64,000 bases of DNA from JANQMY01 sp965227095 (GTDB taxonomy: Bacteria > Pseudomonadota > Alphaproteobacteria > JANQMY01). Position numbers and translations under genes: made by a program. The stretch covers positions 1,302,001-1,366,000 of the forward strand of contig CBDDFL010000001.1 in assembly GCA_965227095.1 (NCBI GenBank). The letters are read 5' to 3'. Position 1 is the stretch's first letter, and each line of letters opens with the position of its first letter. Positions 16,555 to 24,584 of this stretch are shown piece after piece. The notes beneath the pieces were generated by a model. That model saw only the letters and a list, made by a program, of their open reading frames with translations. It had not been told where the DNA came from and did no database searches.

Positions 16555-18291
16555 GTGTCGGATCAACAGTACACCAAAACCAACAACCCTGACTGGGCGT
16601 CGGACCCACTTCACCGATTAGAAACAGCTCTTCGGTGTGCGGATGAATTGGTTTTCGAATGGCACCTTCCCACCGACGTCATGATCTGGTCCGAAGGTGC
16701 AACGAAAACGCTGAATATCGAAGACCAGCAGGCGATTTCAACCGGTACGCGTTATCTTCAGTTTCTGGATGCGCAAGGACGGGCGGAGCGGGAGATCGTG
16801 ACCGACGACTCTCCGGAAAGCGATAAGCCCTATGTGGTTGAGTATCAGTTTTCCTACGAAGACGGGCGCAGTTGCTGGCTGGAAGAACGGGGCATTCGGC
16901 TTCGTGCTGCCGATGGCAGTCCAGACCGGATCATCGGCCTTATTAAAGTTATTACCAGCCGAAAGCGGCTTGAAGAACGGCTGACTTACTTGGCGTCGTT
17001 CGATGAACTGACCGGCCACTTTAATCGCAGCAGATTGCGCGGTAGTTTGGAAGCGTCTTTAACAGATGCCCATCGATCTCAGGAATCTCTGGCCTACCTC
17101 GTTACGGGCATCGATGATCTTGCTGTGATCAACGAAACCTACGGTTTTGATATTGCCGATGAAGTCATTGCCCAAACCGGCAAAGTGCTTCAAGACTGTT
17201 TGCGGTCCGACGACATTATTGGGCGTACGGCCGGCAATAAATTTGGATTGATTTTACCAAATACCAGCGAACGGCAGATGATGGAAATGGCCGAATGGGT
17301 TCGGTCGAATGTGCGCGGCAGCGTGTTCCGCACGAAAGCAGGTGCTGTTTCCGCGACGGTGTCCGTGGGCGGGGTATTGCTGCCGGTCGGTGGGCAAACC
17401 AGTCAAGAAGCCATGGCGCATGCGGAAGAAGCGCTGGAAGACGCCAAGAGTTCCGGTCGGGATGCCTTCAAAGTCTACCGGTCTTCACCTCAGCGCAGTT
17501 CGATCCGCCGCCGGACCGCTGCCATTGCAGACCAGGTTGTCTCTGCACTGAATGATCGCCGCTTGGTTCTCGCGTATCAGCCGATCGTTTGTGCCCGGAC
17601 GGGACAAGTGATGCAGAATGAGTGTCTGCTCCGTTTAATGGCACCCGACGGGTCGATAATGGTCGCCGGTGACTTCATACCTGTGGCGGAACAGCTGGGA
17701 CTTGTTCGGCTGGTTGACCAACGCGTCTTGGAGCTGGCGGTAGAAACACTGCGATCCCACCCGGATATGGAGTTAGCCTTGAATGTTTCGGGGATGACCG
17801 CTACGGATCCGTCTTGGTTGGGCGCGTTTGTGTCCAACATCAGAAGCAATCGGGATGTGGCTGATCGGTTGACGCTGGAGTTAACCGAAACGGTTGCCAT
17901 TCATGACATTGAATCGTCGGCGCGGTTTGTCGCGTCATTGCGAGATTTGGGCTGCAAAGTCGCGATTGATGATTTTGGAGCAGGCTATACGTCGTTCCGC
18001 AATTTGCAGATGCTTGATGTGGACATGGTCAAGATCGACGGTTCTTTCATCCGTGGGCTGTCGGATAATACTGACAATCAGTTGTTTGTCCGCACATTGG
18101 TCGATTTGGCGGCCAACTTTAATCTGGATACGGTCGCTGAATGGGTTGCCACCGAAGAAGACGCAGAATTGCTTCGCAGCTATGGCGTCGACTACTTCCA
18201 AGGGTTTTTATACGGCAAGCCGGAAATTAATCCGACGTGGTTAAACCAGAAGGGCATCAGTGCACAGACGGATTTAAACAAAGCCGGCTAA
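16555..18291 (+). CDS. PAS-GGDEF-EAL cyclic-di-GMP protein with degenerate GGDEF
   Basis: 578-aa cytoplasmic protein. A PAS-like domain covers ~15-140 (ADELVFEWHLPTDVMIWSEGA). A diguanylate-cyclase fold covers ~150-310, but its signature is AGNKF (226-230) instead of GGDEF, so cyclase activity is probably lost. The EAL domain (~325-570) keeps E356-C-L, ELTE, D472-D473-FGAGY and KIDGSF, and EWVATEEDAELL, consistent with a c-di-GMP phosphodiesterase. The degenerate domain may bind nucleotide and regulate the EAL domain. GTG 16555 follows GGGG at 16546-16549. Confidence 0.9.
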   Translation: MSDQQYTKTNNPDWASDPLHRLETALRCADELVFEWHLPTDVMIWSEGATKTLNIEDQQAISTGTRYLQFLDAQGRAEREIVTDDSPESDKPYVVEYQFSYEDGRSCWLEERGIRLRAADGSPDRIIGLIKVITSRKRLEERLTYLASFDELTGHFNRSRLRGSLEASLTDAHRSQESLAYLVTGIDDLAVINETYGFDIADEVIAQTGKVLQDCLRSDDIIGRTAGNKFGLILPNTSERQMMEMAEWVRSNVRGSVFRTKAGAVSATVSVGGVLLPVGGQTSQEAMAHAEEALEDAKSSGRDAFKVYRSSPQRSSIRRRTAAIADQVVSALNDRRLVLAYQPIVCARTGQVMQNECLLRLMAPDGSIMVAGDFIPVAEQLGLVRLVDQRVLELAVETLRSHPDMELALNVSGMTATDPSWLGAFVSNIRSNRDVADRLTLELTETVAIHDIESSARFVASLRDLGCKVAIDDFGAGYTSFRNLQMLDVDMVKIDGSFIRGLSDNTDNQLFVRTLVDLAANFNLDTVAEWVATEEDAELLRSYGVDYFQGFLYGKPEINPTWLNQKGISAQTDLNKAG

Positions 18292-18306
18292 CGTAGCGGC
18301 AAGCCG

Positions 18307-18927
18307 TTATTTTTTACTCGCAATCTCGTCCAGCTGTTTTTGCATCGCGGCCAACTGGTCTTTCAGCGCTGTGATTTCATCGTCTTTAGCGCCGCTTGCG
18401 ACATCGTCTGTTGGCGCTTCCTCATCACCGTCTTTCGTCTCATCAGGCAGAGCGGACGTTCCAGCCGGGAAAGGGGTGAACATGCGCACGGCCCGTTCGA
18501 ACATGGCAATATTGTTTCGGATATTCTCATCAAATTCTTTGAAGGCACTATTGCCGCCAAAAGCGGTCGACAAGCGCTTGCGCATCTCTTCTTGATTTTT
18601 GGCAAAACTGTCGATGCTCATTTCTAAATAGCCCGGTACGAACGCCTGCAAGCTGTCGCCGTAAAAACGAATGAGTTGGCGAAGGAATTTGATGGGCAGC
18701 AGATTCTGGCCTTTGCCTTCTTCCTCGAAGATGATCTGCGTGAGAACCGACCGTGTAATGTCCTCACCGGTCTTTGCGTCATAGACCGAGAAGTCGGTTC
18801 CGTCCTTCACCATTTTTGCCAAGTGGTCCAAGGTGACATAGCTGGACGTCGCGGTGTTGTATAACCGGCGATTGGCATATTTCTTAATGGTGATGGGCCC
18901 GTCAGAAGACGCGTTTTTTCCTGCCAC
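18307..18927 (-). CDS. phaR: Polyhydroxyalkanoate synthesis repressor PhaR
   Basis: 206-aa DNA- and granule-binding regulator of PHA/PHB storage. The N-terminal domain starts ITIKKYANRRLYNTATSSYV and continues with VTLDHLAKMVKDG and SVLTQIIFEEE, the diagnostic PhaR/PhbF accumulation-regulator segment. The C-terminal part is a helical, acidic tail with a coiled coil (ITALKDQLAAMQKQLDEIA). Family members repress phasin genes until PHB granules titrate them. No phaC, phaA or phasin gene lies in this window, but Hbd and Mcd are further along. Confidence 0.93.
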   Translation of the reverse strand: MAGKNASSDGPITIKKYANRRLYNTATSSYVTLDHLAKMVKDGTDFSVYDAKTGEDITRSVLTQIIFEEEGKGQNLLPIKFLRQLIRFYGDSLQAFVPGYLEMSIDSFAKNQEEMRKRLSTAFGGNSAFKEFDENIRNNIAMFERAVRMFTPFPAGTSALPDETKDGDEEAPTDDVASGAKDDEITALKDQLAAMQKQLDEIASKK

Positions 18928-19562
18928 GATGTTCCTGTCTAATCTTGGTCTTGTATGTCGGAGCAGCCCCAGTTCCGACTGGCCCTGCGGTCACGCGGCA
19001 TCGCTCCGTCCCGAACTATTGTGTCGCGCCAGTTTCGGCGATGCAAGCATTATCATTGCATTGCACAAAAACTCCTGGTCTTGCGCCGAAGAAAACCAAA
19101 AAACGACAGACACGGCGGGGTTTCATGGCAAAAAGTTAACACAGCGGCCTGGTTGCGAGCGGAAACATCAATCCGGCATTTTTGCAGGAAGGCTCGTCAT
19201 GATCGCTATTTTGCGTTGCTTTGTTCTCTTGAATTGCGGCGTGCTGCCGGGGACAGGCGGCTGCCACTTGACTAGCCGCTTTAGCATTCCCATATGAAAG
19301 ATAATCTCTTTCCGTCACAAATGATGGGGCGACATCCGTCGGTCATCGAAACGTCGTTCGGCGCCTCGCTATGCGTGGAGCCCGTTCTACCGTGTTAAGC
19401 GCTCAGTATAGAGATAATTTGCCTATATGTGGGGCAGATGAAACACTCTGTTACAAAAAAGTTGTCCCTTAAGTGTTGATAGCGGGGTGTCTTTCTTGAA
19501 TACCTTGCGGCAATCCTTACCTAAGAATCTCCCAAACAGGATTTATCTAAGGAGATGTATGA
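18928..19562. other. 635-bp gap between phaR and the DUF2852 gene
   Basis: Divergent intergenic region that should hold the promoters of phaR and the DUF2852 gene. The nearest candidate frame is a 32-codon plus-strand one (19199-19297) preceded by AGGAAGG, rich in Cys and weakly supported. No tRNA or other structured RNA gene is recognisable. AT-rich sequence around 19400-19480 may contain the DUF2852 promoter, but no clear -35/-10 pair was assigned. Confidence 0.5.
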
Positions 19563-20012
19563 ATGAGTGATTCCGCCGTCCACAAAGTATCTCATCGCAG
19601 AAATTATTGTGGTGGTGCCCGGGGGAACTGGAAACCCCTAAATATCGTCGCCATGGTTGCCGGCTTCATTATCTTTTGGCCGGTCGGGCTTGCCATTTTA
19701 GCCTACAACGTTTTCGCAGAACCCGGCGACTTCACTCGGTTCGTTGATCGCGCAAAAGAGAAGATGGGTGCTTGGCATGATGACCACCATCGTCATCACC
19801 GCTCCCCACGCCGCAGCTATACCGGCAATGCAGCATTTGACGACTATCGAGAAGAAACCTTACGTCGGCTGGACGAAGAACGCCGCCGGCTCGAAGAAGA
19901 AATAGAATCTTTCCGTGAATTCCAGGAAGAGCTCAAGCGAAAACAAGATCGGGATGAATTCGATCGCTTTATGGCGGAACGCAATCCCCGTCGGGATACG
20001 CCGGACGCTTAA
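19563..20012 (+). CDS. DUF2852-family membrane protein
   Basis: 149-aa protein with one N-terminal hydrophobic hairpin (NIVAMVAGFIIFWPVGLAILAY, about residues 25-47), a His-rich spacer (HDDHHRHH) and a C-terminal Arg/Glu-rich coiled coil (ETLRRLDEERRRLEEEIESF). This layout is DUF2852, common in Alphaproteobacteria, function unknown. ATG 19563 is preceded by AAGGAG at 19549-19554. A short ATG at 19555 in another frame stops at once. Confidence 0.85.
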   Translation: MSDSAVHKVSHRRNYCGGARGNWKPLNIVAMVAGFIIFWPVGLAILAYNVFAEPGDFTRFVDRAKEKMGAWHDDHHRHHRSPRRSYTGNAAFDDYREETLRRLDEERRRLEEEIESFREFQEELKRKQDRDEFDRFMAERNPRRDTPDA

Positions 20013-20053
20013 CAGCTTGATGATTCCTACTGACGACTTGTAGTGACTTGGCG

Positions 20054-20083
20054 ATGGCGCACCGACGGTGCGCCATTTTTTTT
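20054..20083 (+). terminator. Rho-independent terminator after the DUF2852 gene
   Basis: A 10-bp perfect stem ATGGCGCACC/GGTGCGCCAT with a GAC loop is followed by a run of T residues, 40 bp after the DUF2852 stop. Confidence 0.9.
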
Positions 20084-20192
20084 ACCCACGGCGGACTAGA
20101 AAAACTGGTCGCTCGTCCCGTTTAACCCTAAACTCACGCCGTCTAGCTTCCCACCAAGAGAGGCCGCGCCCCGCGCACACAGGAGGACCCCC

Positions 20193-21608
20193 ATGTCAAA
20201 ACCGTATCCAAACAACCCCTATCTAAGGGGAAATTTTGCACCAATTCGCATGGAATGTGATGCACCGGATCTGATCATTGAAGGCGAGATGCCGCAGGAT
20301 CTAAACGGTTCGCTTTATAGGATTGGCCCGGACCCGCAATTTGCGCCCCGCGACAGTAACCATCACTGGTTTGCCGGCGATGGAATGATCCACGGTTTTC
20401 ATATTGAAGACGGTAAAGTGGGCTACTTAAACCGATGGGTGCGGACGCCGAAGTTCGAGCTAGAACGTGCTGCGGGTGAATCTCTTTACGGGGCCTTCGG
20501 TAATCCGATGACCAGTGACCCGAGCGTCCACGACAAAGATTCGACCATTGCTAACACAAACATCGTGTGGCATGCGGACAAACTTCTTGCACTGGAAGAG
20601 GGTCACGCCCCTTACGGAATTGATCCGGTAACTCTAGAGTCTCGCGGCTATCACACATTCGACGACAAGCTAGAGGGTCCCATGACCGCGCATCCAAAAA
20701 TGGATGCCAAAACCGGGGAAATGTTCTTCTTCGGTTACAATGCAAAAGGGCCGTTTACAGATGATTTGTCGTATCATGTGGTCAGTGCCGACGGCACGTT
20801 GACATCTTCGGAATGGTTCAAAGCTCCTTATTCGGCCATGGTGCACGATTTTATCGTGAGTGGCGACTACGCGATTTTTCCAATCTTTCCGCTGACCGGC
20901 AGCATAGAGCGGGCCATTGCGGGGGCACCTCCTTTTGCATGGGAACCCGAAAAAGGCGGCTGGGTTGGGGTGATGCCCCGCGACGGGTCGGCGGATAGCA
21001 TCCGTTGGTTCCGCGCCAGTTCCTCTTATGTGTTCCACCCCATGAACGCGTTTAATGAGGGCGGCAAAATCACGGCCCATGTGATGCAGTATGAGCAAGC
21101 GCCCTTGTTCCCAAGCCCCGACGGCACGCCAGCGGATCCGGACAAGGCTCAAGCGCGCTTGTGCAAATGGACCATTGATATGGACGGCAACACGGACGAA
21201 ATAAAAGAAGAATATATTGACGACAGCTTGGCTGAGTTTCCCCGGTTGGATGAACGTTTCGCAGGCTATAATTATCGCCACGGATATTTTGCGGCGGTTA
21301 ACGAGCGTCACAAGGGCGATACGGGCCTGTTCAACCAGTTGGCCCATTTCGATTTGGCCACAGGCAAAAAATCCATTTATGAAGTTGGCCCTGCCGATGC
21401 CGTCTCGGAGCCGGTGTTTGTGCCGCGGTCAGAAGATGCGCCAGAGGGCCAGGGATATTTGTTGGCCACTGTTTATCGCGGGGAAGAACACCGTAGCGAC
21501 CTGGTCGTTCTGGATGCGGAAAACGTCGCAGACGGTCCGATCGCAACGGCAAAGCTGTCCCATCGAATTCCGTTCGGATTTCACGGAAACTGGCGCCAGG
21601 CGCGTTAG
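20193..21608 (+). CDS. Carotenoid oxygenase-family protein
   Basis: 471-aa non-haem iron dioxygenase of the carotenoid-cleavage/lignostilbene dioxygenase (RPE65) family. Four His residues placed to hold the iron are H167 (GPMTAHP), H218 (MVHDF), H282 (VFHPMNAF) and H464 (FGFHGNW). The N-terminal LNGSLYRIGPDPQF and HWFAGDGMIHGF are the usual family opening. The substrate may be a carotenoid, apocarotenoid or stilbene-type phenolic. The gene stands alone after the DUF2852 terminator; AGGAGG lies about 8 bp before ATG 20193. Confidence 0.92.
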   Translation: MSKPYPNNPYLRGNFAPIRMECDAPDLIIEGEMPQDLNGSLYRIGPDPQFAPRDSNHHWFAGDGMIHGFHIEDGKVGYLNRWVRTPKFELERAAGESLYGAFGNPMTSDPSVHDKDSTIANTNIVWHADKLLALEEGHAPYGIDPVTLESRGYHTFDDKLEGPMTAHPKMDAKTGEMFFFGYNAKGPFTDDLSYHVVSADGTLTSSEWFKAPYSAMVHDFIVSGDYAIFPIFPLTGSIERAIAGAPPFAWEPEKGGWVGVMPRDGSADSIRWFRASSSYVFHPMNAFNEGGKITAHVMQYEQAPLFPSPDGTPADPDKAQARLCKWTIDMDGNTDEIKEEYIDDSLAEFPRLDERFAGYNYRHGYFAAVNERHKGDTGLFNQLAHFDLATGKKSIYEVGPADAVSEPVFVPRSEDAPEGQGYLLATVYRGEEHRSDLVVLDAENVADGPIATAKLSHRIPFGFHGNWRQAR

Positions 21609-21631
21609 CCTAAAAATCAGGATGAAGCGTC

Positions 21632-23005
21632 TTATTGCGTCGATGGCGGCGCTTCATCCATTTCCAATGCTTGCATGGTCTTGCGCGTCGATTTAATGGC
21701 CGCGTGCAGCCAGCCCGCCTCGTTGAAGTTGGTGGACTTTGCACGCAGCGCCTGGAGGGCGGTCAATCGCACACGTAAGGCCGCTTCGTTGGACGGATCC
21801 GCCGAAAGGGCGGCATCGGCCAACTGCAACGCTTCAACTTCGCTGCCTTGCTCCAATATTTTCTGAGCACGCGCGGCTACGGGCGCGGCCCCGCCCGCGA
21901 GCTCGACAAGCGCTGCAAAAGACGAGGTTGGCGACGTGTCGTACATATGGGCAGGGTTGCCATCGAACCAGCCCACATATCCTTCGTAAATACCCCGTAC
22001 GGACCACGCTACTTTGCCATACGTTTCCGGCAGGGCGAGTTCTGGGGGCAAGGTAATCTCGCGCATAAGTGTGTGCACATCTTTTCCGGCATTCATGCCT
22101 GCAACTGTGGCGTCATGCACATATTGGATGGCATCGCGGTGTTTTTTTAGCGTTGCGGCAACAGCCGCCGCACCGACGATGGCATCCCCATGACTTGGAA
22201 TTAACACGTCCGCGTTCAATGTCATCACGTGGTCCAAAGCCGCCACATAATCCAGCGCCCAACGCGGGCGCGTCCCCCGAAGGGTGTAGATGTTCGGGAA
22301 AGACGTATACAGAAGATCTCCGGTGAAGATCGCCTTCTTTTCGGGAATCCAAACGGTCAGCGCGTCATAGGTTTCTGCGGGCCGGTGCGCGAGGTCGAAG
22401 GTGAGGCCGCCAAGCTTGAGCTGCTTTGTGGTGTCAAACGTTTCAAGCGGTAGGGTGTTTTCCGGCGGCTGCGATTGAACGGCCGTTTCCGGACCGTTGT
22501 CAGATTGGTTTTCGCCAGAGTCCGGTATCTGAAATCCAAACTGGGCCGCATTGCGCCGCGCAAAAAAGCCCGACAGCATGTCCTGATACGCGCGGAATTC
22601 CACAAAGCTGCTGTGTGCGATGACCTTTGTGCCGGGGCCCAGCCATTCTTTTATTCCGCCCACATGATCACCATGACCGTGCGTGACAATGATGTATTTG
22701 GGCGCACCCGGTGCGACCGTGGCCAAAAGTTTGCGATGGGCGGCGGCGCTGGACGGCAGAGACGTATCGATAACCACATTGCCCTCGTCAGTGGTCACCA
22801 ACAATGTGTTTCCGAATCCGGCGGCGCGGTAAATACCCGGAATGATTTCCTGCGGTGTCTTTTGTGAATTGCCTTGTTGCAGGAACAATGACGGATCCGA
22901 AGAGCCGTCGCTCAACTCGGGTGGCAATGTATATTCTTGCACCTGCCCAATGGCGATGAGAGCCGGGAACGTTAGAAAAAGCAGTATTGCGACATACCGC
23001 ACCAT
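21632..23005 (-). CDS. Exported MBL-fold hydrolase, alkylsulfatase-like
   Basis: 457-aa metallo-beta-lactamase-fold protein with signal peptide (MVRYVAILLFLTFPALIAI). The zinc motif is THGHGDHVGG; later ligand stretches are IFTGDLLY and IPSHGDAI. Residues ~300-440 (YGKVAWSVRGIYEGYVGWFDGNP onward) resemble the dimerisation region of SdsA1/BDS1-type secondary alkylsulfatases, so sulfate-ester or other ester hydrolysis is possible. ATG 23005 follows AAAGGGGT on the minus strand; an in-frame extension to 23101 lacks support. It ends convergently with the carotenoid oxygenase gene. Confidence 0.85.
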   Translation of the reverse strand: MVRYVAILLFLTFPALIAIGQVQEYTLPPELSDGSSDPSLFLQQGNSQKTPQEIIPGIYRAAGFGNTLLVTTDEGNVVIDTSLPSSAAAHRKLLATVAPGAPKYIIVTHGHGDHVGGIKEWLGPGTKVIAHSSFVEFRAYQDMLSGFFARRNAAQFGFQIPDSGENQSDNGPETAVQSQPPENTLPLETFDTTKQLKLGGLTFDLAHRPAETYDALTVWIPEKKAIFTGDLLYTSFPNIYTLRGTRPRWALDYVAALDHVMTLNADVLIPSHGDAIVGAAAVAATLKKHRDAIQYVHDATVAGMNAGKDVHTLMREITLPPELALPETYGKVAWSVRGIYEGYVGWFDGNPAHMYDTSPTSSFAALVELAGGAAPVAARAQKILEQGSEVEALQLADAALSADPSNEAALRVRLTALQALRAKSTNFNEAGWLHAAIKSTRKTMQALEMDEAPPSTQ

Positions 23006-23122
23006 CTGGATACCCCTTTCAGGCGGAAGCCCCTGGTTTGCCTTGTTAATATAGGGGTGCGTTCGCGCGCTGCCATAAGACAGCACCACACAGACGTTCA
23101 AATGTTCTTAATCTCGAGGGGA

Positions 23123-23605
23123 TCAGGAGGTGCTTTCGGACCCGACCGCGGTTTGCAGGTAGTTCTGCATTCCGACTTTTCCGATCAGTTCCAGCTGGGT
23201 TTCGAGCCAATCGATATGCTCTTCCTCGGATTCCAGAATGTGCTCGAAGAGTTCGCGCGTCACATAATCCTTAACGGTTTCGCAATAGGCGATGGCTTCC
23301 ACATACATAGGGTGAGCGGCCATCTCCATTTTAAGGTCGCATTCCAGGCATTCCTGGACATTTTCGCCTATCATCAGGCGGTCGAGGTCTTGAAGGTTCG
23401 GCAAGCCTTCCAGAAACAGGATGCGTTCAATCAACTTGTCCGCATGTTTCATCTCGTCGATTGATTCTTCGTATTCTGTCTTGCCGAGGCCTTTAAACCC
23501 CCAATTGTCGAACATTCTGGCGTGGAGGAAATACTGGTTGATCGCCGTCAGTTCTTGTTTCAGCGCCTTGTTCAAATACTCAATGACTTTGGCGTCACCC
23601 TTCAT
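23123..23605 (-). CDS. bfr: Bacterioferritin
   Basis: 160-aa iron-storage subunit; 24 assemble into a shell that oxidises Fe(II) and stores ferric mineral. The ferroxidase residues of Bfr can be read from LKQELTAINQYFLHARM (Glu18), IDEMKHADKLIERI (Glu51, His54, plus Met52 as haem ligand), and later ESEEEHIDW (Glu127, His130). It lies 91 bp after bfd on the same strand and shares the upstream Fur-type box, so it is probably iron-regulated. Confidence 0.96.
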   Translation of the reverse strand: MKGDAKVIEYLNKALKQELTAINQYFLHARMFDNWGFKGLGKTEYEESIDEMKHADKLIERILFLEGLPNLQDLDRLMIGENVQECLECDLKMEMAAHPMYVEAIAYCETVKDYVTRELFEHILESEEEHIDWLETQLELIGKVGMQNYLQTAVGSESTS

Positions 23606-23696
23606 GATGCGGTCTCCTGGAGATTTGCGGGCAGCGGTTCGGCGCGCGTGAAGAATCAGCGCCAGCTTACCTCAAATCGCGAAGAAACGGGAGGTT

Positions 23697-23894
23697 TTAG
23701 GGCGACTCTGGGGCCTCGACCAGGGATTGGTCTTGCTTATGCCGATGCATGAATTCCCGCAGATGGGCCAGGCATTTGCCGCATTTGGGCTTGGTCCCAT
23801 GCTGGCCGAAAACGCCGGACACACGGTCATCGCCGCTGGTGAGCGCGCTGCGCACACATTTTTCGGTCAGAGCATTGCAAACACAAAGATACAT
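23697..23894 (-). CDS. bfd: Bacterioferritin-associated ferredoxin
   Basis: 65-aa [2Fe-2S] protein. The ligands are Cys4, Cys6, Cys38 and Cys41 (CVC and KCGKC), the BFD domain pattern. Bfd reduces the ferric core of bacterioferritin to release iron. It is the first gene of a bfd-bfr operon with a Fur-type box about 93 bp upstream of its start. The remaining ~20 residues after the last Cys are polar. Confidence 0.92.
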   Translation of the reverse strand: MYLCVCNALTEKCVRSALTSGDDRVSGVFGQHGTKPKCGKCLAHLREFMHRHKQDQSLVEAPESP

Positions 23895-23986
23895 GACAGC
23901 TAAAGGCCCAATACCAGTTTGGATGACTTTAGAATGGTGCGATTGCGAATGATTGTCAATTACGAGATTGTCGCACCTATTTGTAA

Positions 23987-24003
23987 TTGATAATCATTAT
24001 CAA
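23987..24003. promoter_or_regulatory. Fur-box-like palindrome between bfd and the 167-aa gene
   Basis: TTGATAATCATTATCAA is a perfect palindrome apart from its central base and matches the classical GATAATGATAATCATTATC core. It sits 93 bp before bfd (minus) and 49 bp before the plus-strand gene at 24052, so one site could serve both. Rhizobia use Irr/RirA instead of Fur, so the regulator identity is inferred. Confidence 0.75.
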
Positions 24004-24051
24004 ATAAAATATACTTCTCTCGATTGTTTCGATTGGCCTGTGGGAAGCCCT

Positions 24052-24555
24052 ATGTCCTCCATTGTTGCGCTGCGCGCCGCTGAACCGATGAAAAGCTGTT
24101 GCGGGAAATGCGTCTCTCTCGAATTAGAACAGCTTGAGACAGAAGAACAGTTCGTGCTGTGGGTGTTACGACATTGGATCACGGGTACCAGCCGGTGGTC
24201 ACGGCTTTGGGCAGGGGTTCAGTCTTATCTCGGCAATGAGGACAGTGCTGCGGCATTGCGCGCCTTTGGGGATGTCATGTTGTGCATCAAGTATAATGGA
24301 CGACGGCCATTTCACGCTGGCGCGCCGGGTTGTGCGGTGACGCCGGATGAACTCGCGGTCTTGTCTCTGGTGTCATCGCAGCAACATCATTTCGATCCGC
24401 TGACGGACGGCTTGGCAAGATGGCTGGTGCTGCCGGCATCTCAAGACATTCTAAAATACAGCGTTGCGCAATTCGCGGACATCCTTCTGCGGCACAACTT
24501 AGCGCTGCCGGACCGCTGCTCGGAAGCAGAACTTGAACTGCTTGCGGCGATTTGA
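24052..24555 (+). CDS. Unknown protein sharing the iron box with bfd-bfr
   Basis: 167-aa cytoplasmic protein with no membrane segment. Near the N-terminus, KSCCGKC (residues ~13-19) could bind a metal or Fe-S cluster, and the body is mostly helical (EEQFVLWVLRHWITGTSRW, ILRHNLALPDRCSE). ATG 24052 is chosen because it follows GGGAAG; a longer frame to 23953 would run through the Fur box. Its promoter region is shared with bfd-bfr, so a role in iron homeostasis is plausible. The family is not recognised. Confidence 0.75.
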   Translation: MSSIVALRAAEPMKSCCGKCVSLELEQLETEEQFVLWVLRHWITGTSRWSRLWAGVQSYLGNEDSAAALRAFGDVMLCIKYNGRRPFHAGAPGCAVTPDELAVLSLVSSQQHHFDPLTDGLARWLVLPASQDILKYSVAQFADILLRHNLALPDRCSEAELELLAAI

Positions 24556-24584
24556 TCTGGGCGTTCTATTTCGAAGCCGACCTC

